Source: Allium sativum (Eukaryota > Streptophyta > Magnoliopsida > Asparagales > Amaryllidaceae). From it: DNA of 64,000 nucleotides. Below, one piece after another: positions 44,370 through 55,290 of the stretch. A program made the position numbers and the translations under genes. Every line of letters begins with the position of its first letter. Position 1 is the stretch's first letter. Under the pieces are notes generated by a model. The model searched no databases, was not told where the DNA came from, and saw only the letters and a list, made by a program, of their open reading frames with translations. The stretch covers positions 144,888,197-144,952,196 of the forward strand of contig CM060924.1 in NCBI GenBank assembly GCA_030737875.1. The letters are read 5' to 3'.

Positions 44370-45056
44370 CAAGGCTTTAATTAGACAATTAAGGCTGAGT
44401 CAGGATTGCTAGGATTAAGTGAACTAAAGACTTAATCAAAAATGGGATATGCTAAACTAAACAGACTGATTGGGGGTTAGGTTATAAAGCACTTAACCAA
44501 CTTAGCATGTTGGCTAGAAGTAGAAAACCTAGTAGCGGGGGACCCTTTTCAGCAGTAACCCTATAAGGTGTATCATGATACCCTGAAACTAGGCAGGGTG
44601 GGGCACGATTACTGGGCTGATTGTAAGAGGTCAAATCGACGGCGGTGGTGTAGCAGTGTAGGTTCTAACGGGGTGCGGGCGTGCACACACTCCGGCGCAG
44701 AAAAATAAAGCACTGGGCACCAGTAGCATACCTGTGCATTCTAAGGTTGTGTCGGGCTGCTGCCATGGGACTTGATACACCCCATGGTGGGACCAGCATA
44801 GGTAACTACAACATCGGAGGCCGTAAGACACATGTAACTATGCGAGTAGGAGCCGATCATCATAAAATTGATCACTTCACCCTGATTATGGGGTGCCAGT
44901 TGAAAACTAGTTTATATGGGTTCAGAGATTAACATGGGGTACGATAGTATATTCGACCCTAGACAACTTAACCAAGTTTATAGTGCTTTCCCACTTCTTG
45001 TTTATACTTATCATACCCAGTTCTTTATTCATAGACAGAATAGTCCTAGACTTACT

Positions 45057-45072
45057 CAGGCTTTATGTCTGA
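45057..45072 (+). promoter_or_regulatory. Hairpin at putative branch point, element C 5' LTR
   Basis: CAGGC-TTTAT-GTCTG followed by AC. One pair is G-T, which remains a wobble pair in RNA. The 3' LTR copy (53619-53633) reads CAGAC-TTTAT-GTCTG, fully paired. Confidence 0.6.
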
Positions 45073-45514
45073 CTCTACTTTTCTTTCGTCTTCTTTTCTT
45101 CCGTTCCCCCCCCCCCAGGTCCACAGGGAGGGAACACTGCAGCTTGACTAGCCTTCATATCCAGCTTGAAGAGAAAGAATGTATTGCTTGGACCTTTTCG
45201 CTTTTGAACTATGGCTTTGGATAACCACTATGGGGCTTTTGCAGTTTATTTATGTTTTCTTTATGCTTCTTTAAATAATGTAATCAAGACAGATTGAAGG
45301 AGTTATGTTTTTTTGAAAGGATGTAAGACAATCATGGTGATGTTGCTGTAACACGTATTTGCTTTTATGAAATAAAAGTTGTTGTTTTTCCGCTGTTTAC
45401 AAATATGTGTTCTTATATCTGTCTTGTATATCTGTGACTTATGCTTATAAACCTCCACCAAAATTAGGGCATTCCCTTTGAGAGTGACCCTAACGGAGGT
45501 GGGGTGTTTCACTT

Positions 45515-45526
45515 TGGTATCAGAGC
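45515..45526 (+). other. Primer-binding site of element C
   Basis: TGGTATCAGAGC three bases after the 5' LTR end; complementary to initiator-Met tRNA. Confidence 0.95.
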
Positions 45527-45703
45527 ATAGGTTTACCAGATAAGATAAAAAGTTTTGAAAATTTATTTTCAAAAAGGAAATTTAAAGAAGCATTTTAAAA
45601 ATAAAATAAAATATTATTTTATTTTAAAAGGCAAAGTCCACTCCCCAAAGCCATAGGTACTATCTCTTATCCTTCGTTTTGAATCTATCCTTTTTGTTTC
45701 AGC

Positions 45704-47116
45704 ATGTCCGAAGAACTTAACTTGCCAGAAGGGGTGCCAATACCTGGTTGGTTTAGACGGTTCTTAGAAGCAAGGGCCACTCAGCCAGGTCCTACCATTC
45801 CTCCTCCCCCAGCTGCAGGAAATCATCCAGCTGCAGCGGAACCTTTTCCTCCACCTCCTCCACGGGGAAACACGTTTGCTAAGATATGTAAAGATTTTAA
45901 AGCTATGGGAGGAAAGGATTTCCATGGAACCGAGTCCTTCGTGGCAGCTAGAAATTGGCTGAAAGAAACTGAGGACCTATTCATCATCTTTGAGGTAGAA
46001 GATAGACAAAAAGTACAACTGGCAGTATGGCTATTAAAGGGCAAGGCTTCCTACTGGTGGGAAGTCACTAATGCAGAAAGACCAGTGGAGACATGGGAGG
46101 ACTTTAGGGCAAGGTTTGAGACTAAATTTCTCTCGGATGCGGAAAGGAGCTTGCAGTTGGAAAAATTCTTATTTCTTAAGCAAGGGAACAAGACAGTCAG
46201 AGAGTATGTGAATCAGTTCGATGAGCTGGCTAGGTTTGGGCTAGACCTAGTCAACACCCCGCACAAGAAGGCTCTCCGTTTCGTCAAAGGGTTAAATGAG
46301 CCATTACACAGTTTGGCCATGACCCATATACCCATGGGGGCCACGTATGAAAGATTGGTGCAAATGGCATTGCTGAATGAGGAGGATAAGGGTAAGAAGG
46401 AGACAAAGGCAGAAAGCTCTCAAGGGAAGAAAGAGGGTTTGCAGCCTAAGAAGACAGACTTTAAGAAAGGCGGGAAAGGCAACAAAGAGAAGAGGAAGTG
46501 TAATTTCTGTGGCAAAGTGGGGCACTTAGTAAAGGACTGCCGGAAAAAGAAGGCCAAGGAGAATGGTGGGTGCTTTTCTTGCGGTGAGATAGGCCACAGG
46601 GCTAAGGATTGCCCGAAGAAACGAGGACAGGGGCAGGGGGCTGGATCCACCTCAGGGGCACAGGTTCATGTACTAGAAGCGTCACCTTTGCAACAGCGAG
46701 GTATAAATACTTCTGTAGAAAGTGTAGTTTATCTTTATGATCACCCCGTTCGCACTTTATTTGATTCTGGCGCATCACACTCCTTTATCTCGTCTGCTTT
46801 AGTAGAATCTCTGCACCTAAAAACTAGTATGGTAGAGGACCCCTTAATTGTTTCAAACCCAATTGGGGGCCCAGCTCATTTGTCTATGATCTGTTCGGGA
46901 ATTAAAATTTCTATTCTAAGCGTAGAATTTCAATGTAGCGCCTTTGTTATGGGCTTTTCGGGGTATGGTTTGATTTTGGGTATGGATTGGCTATCCAGTA
47001 ATGGGGCCATCCTTGATTGTGAGAAAAGGGTTGTTAGGCTCCTAACCCAGCTCGGTAATACTTTGGAAATTTCTTGTAATCCCTCGTATGCGGTTATGCT
47101 TAGTTATCTTGAATAG
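45704..47116 (+). pseudogene. gag: Element C gag and protease (ends at an in-frame stop)
   Basis: 470 codons. Gag domain (about 60-215) with WEDFRARFETKFL and REYVNQFDELARFG, a basic linker rich in K/G (about 225-262), two CCHC zinc knuckles (CNFCGKVGHLVKDC from residue 266 and CFSCGEIGHRAKDC from 290), and a retropepsin with [12 protein letters not shown] (active aspartate 354), PIGGPAHLSMIC and LGMDWLSSNGAILDCEKRVVRLL. Gag builds the particle, and protease matures it. TAG at 47114-47116 ends the frame at a position that is a sense codon in B. Downstream the same frame continues into RT, so this is a single nonsense change. Confidence 0.9.
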
Positions 47117-50080
47117 CTAGATGCCTCTGTTGAAAATTTGCAATCAGTTAGAGTGGTCTGGGAATATCCGGATGTCTTCGAAGAGGTGAAGGGCTTGCCT
47201 CCGAAGCGGGAAATAGACTTCCGCATATATCTTGTAGATAATGCAAAGCCCGTTGCGTTGCCCGTTAGACACATGGCTCCACGAGAAAGGAAAGAGATCA
47301 GTAGACAGATTAAAGAGCTTCTAGAAAAGGGGTTCATTAGGAGGAGCATTTCAGAATGGGGCGCTCCAGTGGTGTTCGCTACAAAGGCGGATGGTTCACT
47401 CCGTCTATGTGTTGACTATAGGGAACTCAACAAGCTAACGAAAAAGAATAGGCACCCTCTCCCTAGAATTGACGATTTATTTGACCAGCTTGTAGGAGCG
47501 TCTGTTTTCTCCCAGCTCGATTTAGCAACCGGTTTTCATCAGCTAAGGGTGGCTGAAGATAGTATCGATAAAACGGCGTTCAGAACCCCAGACGGCTTCT
47601 TTGAATGGCTTATCATGCCTTTTGGCTTTACAAATGCACCTGCTTACTTCGTGGACCCGATGAGTAGGGTATTTAGAGATTTCCTCAACAAGTTCGTAGT
47701 CGTCTTCGTAGATGATATCCTTATCTTCTCAAAGAGTGAAGAGGAACATGCTCAACACTTAAGGACAATCATGGAAACTTTGCGAGTCCATCAACTAAAA
47801 GCCAAATTCTCCAAATGCCACTTTTGGAGAGAAGAGGTGAGGTTCCTTGGGCACATAGTATCCAAACAAGGGTTAGCAGTGGACCCTGCTAAGGTAGTGG
47901 CGGTACAGGATTGGAAGACACCAAGGAATGCAACTGAGGTCCGAAGCTTTCTAGGACTAGCGGGTTTCTATCGAAAGTTCATAAGGGATTTTGCGAAAAT
48001 CTCAGCTCCGCTCACGAAATTGACCAAGAAGAATCTAGTGTTCAATTGGAACTTGGATTGCGAGTTTGCTTTCCAACGACTGAAAAGGTCTCTTACAACA
48101 GCCCCAGTTTTGACGCTGCCAGATGGGAGCAAGATGTTCACTTTTTATACGGATGCATGTGGGACAGGGCTACGCGCCGTCTTAATGCAAGAAGGAAGGG
48201 TAGTAGCTTATGGCGGGAGGCAGTTGAAAGTGCACGAAAAGAACTACCCAACCCATGATCTTGAGTTAGCCGCCATCGTCTTTGCACTCAAGTCTTGGCG
48301 ACACTATCTCCTAGGTGAGAAGTTCGAACTTTACACTGACCATAAATCGTTGAAATATCTTTTCTCGCAGAAGGATCTTAACTTGAGGCAACAAAGATGG
48401 ATGGAGTTTCTTGCCTCGTACGATTTCGAAATCTCCTATACTCCGGGCAAAGGCAACGTAGTGGCAGACGCGTTGAGCCGAAAGAAATTGACCCTAAGCC
48501 CGTTGTTTGTTGAAAGACAAAGCCTAGAGTTTATAGCCAGCTTCGACTTTAGGCCTTCCTCCGATTTTGTACCAGGCTTGCTAGCATCTCTCGAAGTGCG
48601 CCCAACTTTAGTGGATTTAGTAGGGACAGCACAACGCGAAGACCCTCAGCTTATGGAAATGATTGATAGGCTAATTAGGGGTGAAACTTCAAGTCACCTC
48701 AACAGATACTCCATCGACGATAAGGGTTTGCTAAGGCGAGACGGAAGACTATGCGTCCCACAAACAAAAAATTTAGTAAAGAAGGTTCTCGAGGAAGCAC
48801 ATCACTCCAAGATGACGATACACCCAGGCGGAGATAAAATGTACAAAGACATAAAAAGGACTTTCTTCTGGAACGGCATGAAAAAGGACGTGGCAGAATT
48901 CGTTTCTAAGTGTATGGTGTGCCAACAGGTTAAAGCGGAACAGAAAAAGCCTGGCGGACTACTACATCCTCTAGAGGTCCCGCAGTGGAAGTGGGATAGC
49001 ATATCAATGGACTTCATCGATGGGCTGCCTAGGTCTAGGAGAGGCAACACTAGCATTTGGGTAATAGTGGATAGGCTTACTAAAAGCGCCCACTTTTTAC
49101 CTATCAAAAGTAAAAGAACTGCCTCATCCCTGGCATCACTTTACCTCAAAGAAATCGTTCGACTCCATGGAATACCATCTAGCATTGTTAGTGACCGAGA
49201 CCCCATCTTCACCAGCGAGTTTTGGCGGAGTTTGCAAGAAGCAGTAGGAACGCAGTTATGCTTGAGCACAGCCTATCATCCCCAAACCGACGGCCAAACA
49301 GAAAGAGTGAACAGAGTTTTGGAGGACCTTTTAAGACTATGCGTCCTTGACTTCGGAGGGACATGGGAAGACCACCTTCCTTTGGTGGAATTTGCCTACA
49401 ACAACAGCTATCAAGCAACCATCGGAATGGCGCCCTTCGAAGCTTTATATGGAAGACCGTGCCGATCGCCCACTTGTTGGTGGGAGTCTACTGATAAGCT
49501 CATACTTGGACCAGATATGATCCGAGAGACTTCAGAGAAAGTAGACTTAATACGAAGAAGGATGAAGACGGCCCAAGACAGACAAAAGTCCTATGCCGAC
49601 AAGAGAAGGACCGACCTTGAATTTGAGGTTGGAGACAGAGTTTTTCTCAAGGTATCTCCGCTAAGAAACGTTGTTCGTTTTGGAACCACAGGAAAACTGG
49701 CACCAAGGTTCGTAGGGCCATTCCCTATCATCGAGAAAATTGGGAAAATGGCCTATAGATTAGAGCTACCCGAGAAGTTGGCCGGAGTCCACAACGTTTT
49801 TCACGTTTCACATCTCCGAAAATGTCTACATGAGTCCGCTGAAGTGGTAGAGCCAAATATCCTCGAAGAGGCCGAAGTGGAACGCGAAGCAACCATAAGA
49901 AAAGTTCCAACCTGCATTTTAGGAACGGAAGTGAAGAAGCTACGCAACCGCGAAGTCAGGCTCGTCAAAGTTCAGTGGAGCGACGCCGAGGGAGACGCGA
50001 CTTGGGAAACTGAAGCTAGAATACGCACTGCTTACCCTTTTCTTTTCGAGGGTACGTCCTTGATCTTTCTTTTTCCTTAA
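47117..50080 (+). pseudogene. Element C RT, RNase H, integrase and chromodomain-like tail
   Basis: Open from the codon after the TAG to 50080; the nominal start at 47138 is TTG, so there is no independent initiation. Counting from 47138: RT with the catalytic FVDD (aspartates 192-193), RNase H ([27 protein letters not shown]), integrase zinc region (histidines near 555, CMVC about 590), catalytic D625 (MDFIDGLP), D686 (SDRDPIF) and E722 (TDGQTERVN), then [11 protein letters not shown] and the tail ending [19 protein letters not shown]. It copies RNA to DNA and inserts it in the nucleus. The RNase H motif has CGTGLRAV where B has CGTGLGAV, possibly a damaging change. Confidence 0.92.
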
Positions 50081-50633
50081 GTCGCGCTTTTATCTATCTT
50101 TTTTAGGTATATTTCCTCGACCGTATCTTTTAGGTAGAAACCCTTTGGATGAAAACATGTAATTGAAACATGTTATGGATGATGGTTGCAAGTGGTTGCA
50201 AGTGATTGCTAGTGGTTGCTCGTGGTTGCATATACACACACAATCTAGGTTTTAGATCGGCTCAGTCACTTCATATTGCATATGCATATATGTTTGCATT
50301 CGTATATGGTTGAACTTTATGTGTTGTCATATGGATGTTGCATTTGTATTGAATGATTGTGCACCCATGTAGAATCATGAATAGGAAAATTTGCATACAT
50401 GATGGATTCATGGCACTTACATAATTCGCATTAAGGAGGTCAACTGAATCAGTAGACCGCCTGATTTTGCATTAGATAAGTTCATGTACACACACACTTC
50501 GCATATGATCATGACGCATTAGAAGTCTTTTAAGGACAATGGATGCTCGTGTTTGGTGGATGAGTAGATGGATGATTGGATGTTAGGATATACATTTTCC
50601 TAAACTAGAAGATTTCGGGGACGAAATCCTTTT
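50081..50633 (+). other. Element C 3' untranslated region
   Basis: About 550 bp with GTGGTTGCAAGTG-type short repeats (50180-50230) and the block AGGAGGTCAACTGAATCAGT near 50434, shared with element A. No frame. Confidence 0.5.
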
Positions 50634-50646
50634 AAGTGGGGGAGAA
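50611..50646 (+). other. Polypurine tract and adjacent hairpin of element C
   Basis: GATTTCG-GGGA-CGAAATC (50611-50628), then AAGTGGGGGAGAA (50634-50646) directly before the 3' LTR. Confidence 0.88.
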
Positions 50647-53600
50647 TGTAACACCCCGTGTATTCTATAACTATGAAATTAACAAATTAAAGTATAATTA
50701 ATTTGGCCCAAAGAACTAAGGGAAACGGGATACGCCATTGCGTTCGTCTCGGAAAAATACGCGAAATAGAGTCCGAGTTTTCGAAAAACGGAGTCCGTAT
50801 GAAGAAGATATAGCCTCCGGAAGTTTCTGAATTAAGTTTAAAATTCGAACAGCTCAGAAAAACAAGTTTAAAATTAAAAATCGGGCCCAATTGGCCAAGG
50901 CGGGAAAACTCCCGCCTAATGCACCCAGGTCGACTGGGCTGTCGACCTGGTCTAGCCAGGTCGACAGGGCTGTCGACAGGGCCGTCGACAGGGCTGTCGA
51001 CCTGGTCCAGACCCAGGTCGAACCCAGTCCACCCTAGCTGGCCTAGTCTATGTTGGTCGATTTTCAGAAGCATGCTTTGTCATTAGGGCTAGGTGGCAGG
51101 CTCTAATTGGTCTCTCTTTCGAATGAATGGCTACGATCAATCCAAGCAACATCGATGGTCCTAATCAGTTCATAAACTCTATAAAAATGACCCTAGACTC
51201 AACCTAATCTATTCATTCAAAAATAAGAACAAAGCCATCATGCTGCTGAGGAACGACTAGGAGTAGCCACCAATTTGGGAGAAGACTAGGAGGAAAATTC
51301 TAAAGCATTAAGCAACTTAAACAAATCAAATCAACAAGGAATCGCATCTCCAAATCCCTAAATTGGAGAATTCGCCACACAATTGTAAGTAGAGTATTAT
51401 TTTGGTATGAACAAATAATTGTGTTGGTTTGTATACTTGATTTGTGGTGATAAAGCAATTCATATTTGGGCGTTACTATGATTCTTATCGATTTGGAATA
51501 TTGTATACGTTTGGATATTCGCAAAGCATGTTATTCATTATAAAAACTACATGTTTGCGGTAGTTTTATGCAAGTATACGTTTGGATATTCGCAAAGCAT
51601 GTTATTCATTATAAAAACTACATGTTTGCGGTAGTTTTATGCAAGTATACGTTTGGAATATTCGCAAATTATGTAATTCATGTTGAAGATACATGTATGT
51701 AGTTGTTTAATTGAAATTCATGAAAGTTTGGGGTTTTGCTACTATGTCATCATAATGTGTATTTTTGTACAAAAATCATTTTTGTGAGTAATTGGAACAA
51801 ATTTGGGTTATTATAATTCATATGAAATTATGTTGAAAATTTGGCATCATGATCTATGTATTAAGCCATACTTTTGTACTTTGCGAACTTATGAATATGA
51901 CTAGGCTATGATTGATATTTTGCATAATTGAAAACCATGTTAGGTCTATATTGTTAACAAGAATTATATGATGACATATGTGGTACATAGCTAGGTTAGA
52001 TTCAAAATCCCATTTGCAAGTTTGCATGACTAAAGTAAAAATCATGATTTCATGTTAGAAATATTTATGCCATAAGTATATGTGTGCCATGGTTATGTGA
52101 ATAGATTTATAATCATGATTAAGTTGGATTAATTCTAGTCGAATTAAACTTTTGTATTAGTCACAAAAGTAAGCACCTTTGCAAACATGTAGTAATCTTA
52201 TAAACATGATTTGCTTATGTTTGACATTATGCCTAAATAAAATATAGGTTTATGTTGTAGTTAAGCCTATGTGTCAATAGTGATATTCTTAACTTAACTA
52301 CAAGTTTACATGGTTTGATTCATGTCACTTATGCTTTATGACCAAAGTATATGTTACTACTATGCAAGTACACCAGTTTCTATTTTGTAGTTCCAACGTT
52401 ACGTTGCAAGTTCATGCGTTCACATTCCCCTTTTTGTGTATGTAATCACGCTTTAAGCCTCCCCTTTTCGCATGGCTAGGTTGGGCTTAAAAAGGCTAAG
52501 CCCAACATATATATGATAAACGGACGTATTAAACGGGGGAAAATAACGTTGGGTTAAATTTATTAATAAATGAAAAGATAAAGTAAAGGGGCCCAAATTC
52601 AAGAATGGGTTGGGCCCATGATTGGTGTAAATCTTTACACCATTTGCTTAATAATGGGCCGCAAATATTTACATATAAGAAAATAAAGAAGAAAGACAAA
52701 ATATGTAAATGTAGAACATACGATGTGTTTAACCCGAGGTTGGATTGAGTTGTGATGTAAACCTGCCCGGAACCGCCCGGCTGTCCAGTAGTCACAACAA
52801 TACCTATCCAATGTGGGTGGTAAAACATGGAGCCCAATAAGGACCTGAGGTTAGACTGAGTTGTGGCGTAAGACTGCCCGGAACCAACCGGCAACAGGCA
52901 GCCACAACAATACCTGTCTAATGTGAGAGGTCAAGGCTTTAATAAGACAATTAAGGCTGAGTCAGGATTGTTAGGATTAAGTGAACTAAAGACTTAATCA
53001 AAAATGGGACATGCTAAACTAAACAGACTGATTGGGGGTTAGGTTATAAAGCACTTAACCAACTTAGCATGTTGGCTAGAAGTAGAAAACCTAGTAGCGG
53101 GGGACCCTTTTCAGCAGTAACCCTATAAGGTGTATCATGATACCCTGAAACTAGGCAGGGTGGGGCACGATTACTGGGCTGATTGTAAGAGGTCAAATCG
53201 ACGGCGGTGGTGTAGCAGTGTAGGTTCTAACGGGGTGCGGGCGTGCACACACTCCGGCGCAGAAAAATAAAGCACTGGGCACCAGTAGCATACCTGTGCA
53301 TTCTAAGGTTGTGTCGGGCCGCTGCCATGGGACTTGATACACCCCATGGTGGGACCAGCATAGGTAACTACAACATCGGGGGCCGTAAGACACATGTAAC
53401 TATGCGAGTAGGAGCCGATCATCATAAAATGGATCACTTCACCCTGATTATGGGGTGCCAGTTGAAAACTAGTTTATATGGGTTCAGAGATTAACATGGG
53501 GTACAATATTATATTCGACCCTAGACAACTTAACCAAGTTTATAGTGCTTTCCCACTTCTTGTTTATACTTATCATACCCAGTTCTTTATTCATAGACAG

Positions 53601-54083
53601 AATAGTCCTAGACTTACTCAGACTTTATGTCTGACTCTACTTTTCTTTCGTCTTCTTTTCTTCCGTTTCCACCCCCCCCCCCCCCCCCAGGTCCACAGGG
53701 AGGGAACACTACAGCTTGACCAGCCTTCATATCCAGCTTGAAGAGAAAGAATGTATTGCTTGGACCTTTTCGCTTTTGAACTATGGCTTTGGACAACCAC
53801 TATGGGGCTTTTGCAGTTTATTTATGTTTTCTTTATGCTTCTTTAAATAATGTAATCAAGACAGATTGAAGGAGTTATGTTTTTTTGAAAGGATGTAAGA
53901 CAATCATGGTGATGTTGCTGTAACACGTATTTGCTTTTATGAAATAAAAGTTGTTGTTTTTCCGCTGTTTACAAATATGTGTTCTTATATCTGTCTTGTA
54001 TATCTGTGACTTATACTTATAAACCTCCACCAAAATTAGGGCATTCCCTTTGAGAGTGACCCTAACGGAGGTGGGGTGTTTCA
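50647..54083 (+). repeat. Element C 3' LTR
   Basis: Starts TGTAACACCCCGTG and ends GGGGTGTTTCA; 3437 bp. It carries an extra 12-bp GTCGAC unit and a longer C tract (about 53671-53688) than the 5' LTR. Frames at 50687, 51300, 51854, 52529, 53193, 53243 and 53478 repeat those of the 5' LTR and are not genes. Confidence 0.92.
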
Positions 54084-54088
54084 GTAAA

Positions 54089-55261
54089 GAAATTTATATT
54101 AATCTGATATTCAAAACTATTAATACTTTTACATTAACATTATAAATAACAAACAACCATGTGCCAAGCACGTGTTTACAATTTTTCAGTACTTAACCAC
54201 ACTGCTCTAATCAATTATTTTGAGCGTCGAGTAATGTTCATTCAACAAATACAAACATTTCGGTGGTTAAGCTGTTTTTGTATTAGTAATCATTAAGTTA
54301 TGTTTAGATTTTTAATTTTCTGTGTAATACAGAACTTCAGTTACTGTCTATGGGATTGAGATCAAAAAATAATGTCAAAGAGTTGCCGAAACTATTTGCA
54401 ATCAAGCAAGATTATTTTTTCCGAAACCTCATCATAATTTGAGCTAAAATGGCAAGATACATGCTTTCATAGTTAAAATTTTATAATAGATTTTTTTTCT
54501 TTTTTATAAGACACAGGTTATTATAAGTCTGTTGGTTTCCATTGTCATCGCCATTCAATTCATGGTTGGATCTTCAAAGTAGTGGCTATAGTATTCTGAG
54601 AAATGATTGAATAATTCAGACAAATTGTTTGTTTTTCAATTAACCTCAACAAAATTTTGTTTATGGCTTATCTGAACATCATGTAATTATTTCAAAGTTA
54701 TGGGTTTTTAACTTTATCCTATATTTGCAGGTGTTAGCATTTGTATAGTAGGCTGTTGGCTTTTGTGAAGAATGTTGACCAAGACGTTAAACTACTGGGA
54801 GCAAATGTACATTTTCTTTTCCACAATAGTGGCTCTTAAGAAAATAAGTGTTGATGTAAGAGAGTTCATATACCAATTGTTCATCGTACTGTACTGAATT
54901 TATATTGCAATAAATTATTGATGTTCTATATTTTTCAGGGATGTAATTTCTTTTGCATCCATTTAAAAATAGACCGTGCTCGACTTATTATGTTAACAAA
55001 TGACGTTTGAATTATATATTAGGTTCAAATCATTATCTATAGTTAATTTCCTGCCATGTTTCATGGCGGCATATAAAGTTTATCATTAGTATACAGTATG
55101 CTGTGAATAGCTCAATTTTATTTACCATTAAACGTTTGTTTGTAGGTTTTAGGTTTTTGAAAAGTAAATTTGGAAACAAAAACATAGCCTACAATCATGT
55201 GTGTTATCTTTATGTAATCTGCAATATTTTGAGAAATATCCAACAAAAAAATTAAGTTAAT
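54089..55261 (+). mobile_element. Helitron body, last segment
   Basis: About 1.2 kb of AT-rich sequence. A second hairpin of Helitron type, ATGTGC-CAA-GCACGT, lies at 54159-54173, eroded by one mismatch and without a CTAG end. No coding frame. Confidence 0.5.
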
Positions 55262-55290
55262 CCCGTGTGCGATGCACGGGTTCACACTAG
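55262..55290 (+). other. Helitron 3' terminus
   Basis: CCCGTG (55262-55267) and CACGGG (55275-55280) form a 6-bp stem, followed by TTCACACTAG ending at 55290; the next base is T. A GC-rich stem about ten bases before CTRR is the diagnostic Helitron end, used as the termination signal in rolling-circle transposition. Confidence 0.8.

Larger units (their letters stand above)
42823..45118 (+). other. Putative intron inside element C 5' LTR
   Basis: Donor ATAATT|GTAAGTAGAG; acceptor a pyrimidine tract of T and C ending CCCCCCAG at 45118. CTGAC (A at 45072) lies 46 nt upstream of the AG, after the hairpin. The 3' LTR pair is 51385 and 53690. The same order is seen in A and B. Inference only. Confidence 0.45.
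42097..45511 (+). repeat. Element C 5' LTR
   Basis: Starts TGTAAAACCCCGTG and ends GGGGTGTTTCA. Contents: GGCGGGAAAACTCCCGCC at 42349, a GTCGAC block 42378-42460, TATAAAAA at 42618, donor-like TTGTAAGTAG at 42823, a 71-bp tandem repeat 42941-43150, CCCGG modules at 44173-44259 and 44283-44369, hairpin at 45057-45071, and a C-rich tract with AG at 45118. Confidence 0.92.
42097..54083 (+). mobile_element. Element C: Ty3/gypsy chromovirus-like retrotransposon, nearly intact
   Basis: LTRs of 3415 and 3437 bp flank a 5.1-kb internal region. GTAAA occurs at 42092-42096 and 54084-54088. All domains from Gag to the chromodomain-like tail are present and aligned with B. The only coding break seen is one in-frame TAG at 47114-47116 between protease and RT. 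LTRs differ by about 1% by eye, with a few indels in short tandem repeats. It is the best preserved member in the window. Confidence 0.93.
13622..55290 (+). mobile_element. Helitron-type element, 41.7 kb with nested insertions (about 6.7 kb without)
   Basis: The left end is TCTATACTACATTATTAAAG at 13622, the usual plant Helitron 5' form, preceded by A. The right end has a CCCGTG-loop-CACGGG hairpin at 55262-55280, then ten bases ending CTAG at 55290, followed by T. Insertion between A and T without target duplication is the Helitron rule. Sequence on both sides belongs to L2: the same array flanks it, and the right side continues into L2's U5. Subtracting the Mutator-like element and elements A, B and C with their duplications leaves about 6.74 kb. 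No Rep/helicase frame is visible, so it looks non-autonomous. Confidence 0.7.

Noticed and set aside
48046..48258. 70-residue frame over element C RNase H
   Set aside because: Shadow of the pol frame.
47138..50080. Independent pol gene with its own start in element C
   Set aside because: The nominal first codon is TTG and the frame is continuous with gag across a single stop, so it is the interrupted polyprotein.
13622..55290. Autonomous Helitron with Rep/helicase
   Set aside because: No long frame with Rep or helicase motifs remains in the roughly 6.7 kb left after removing nested elements.
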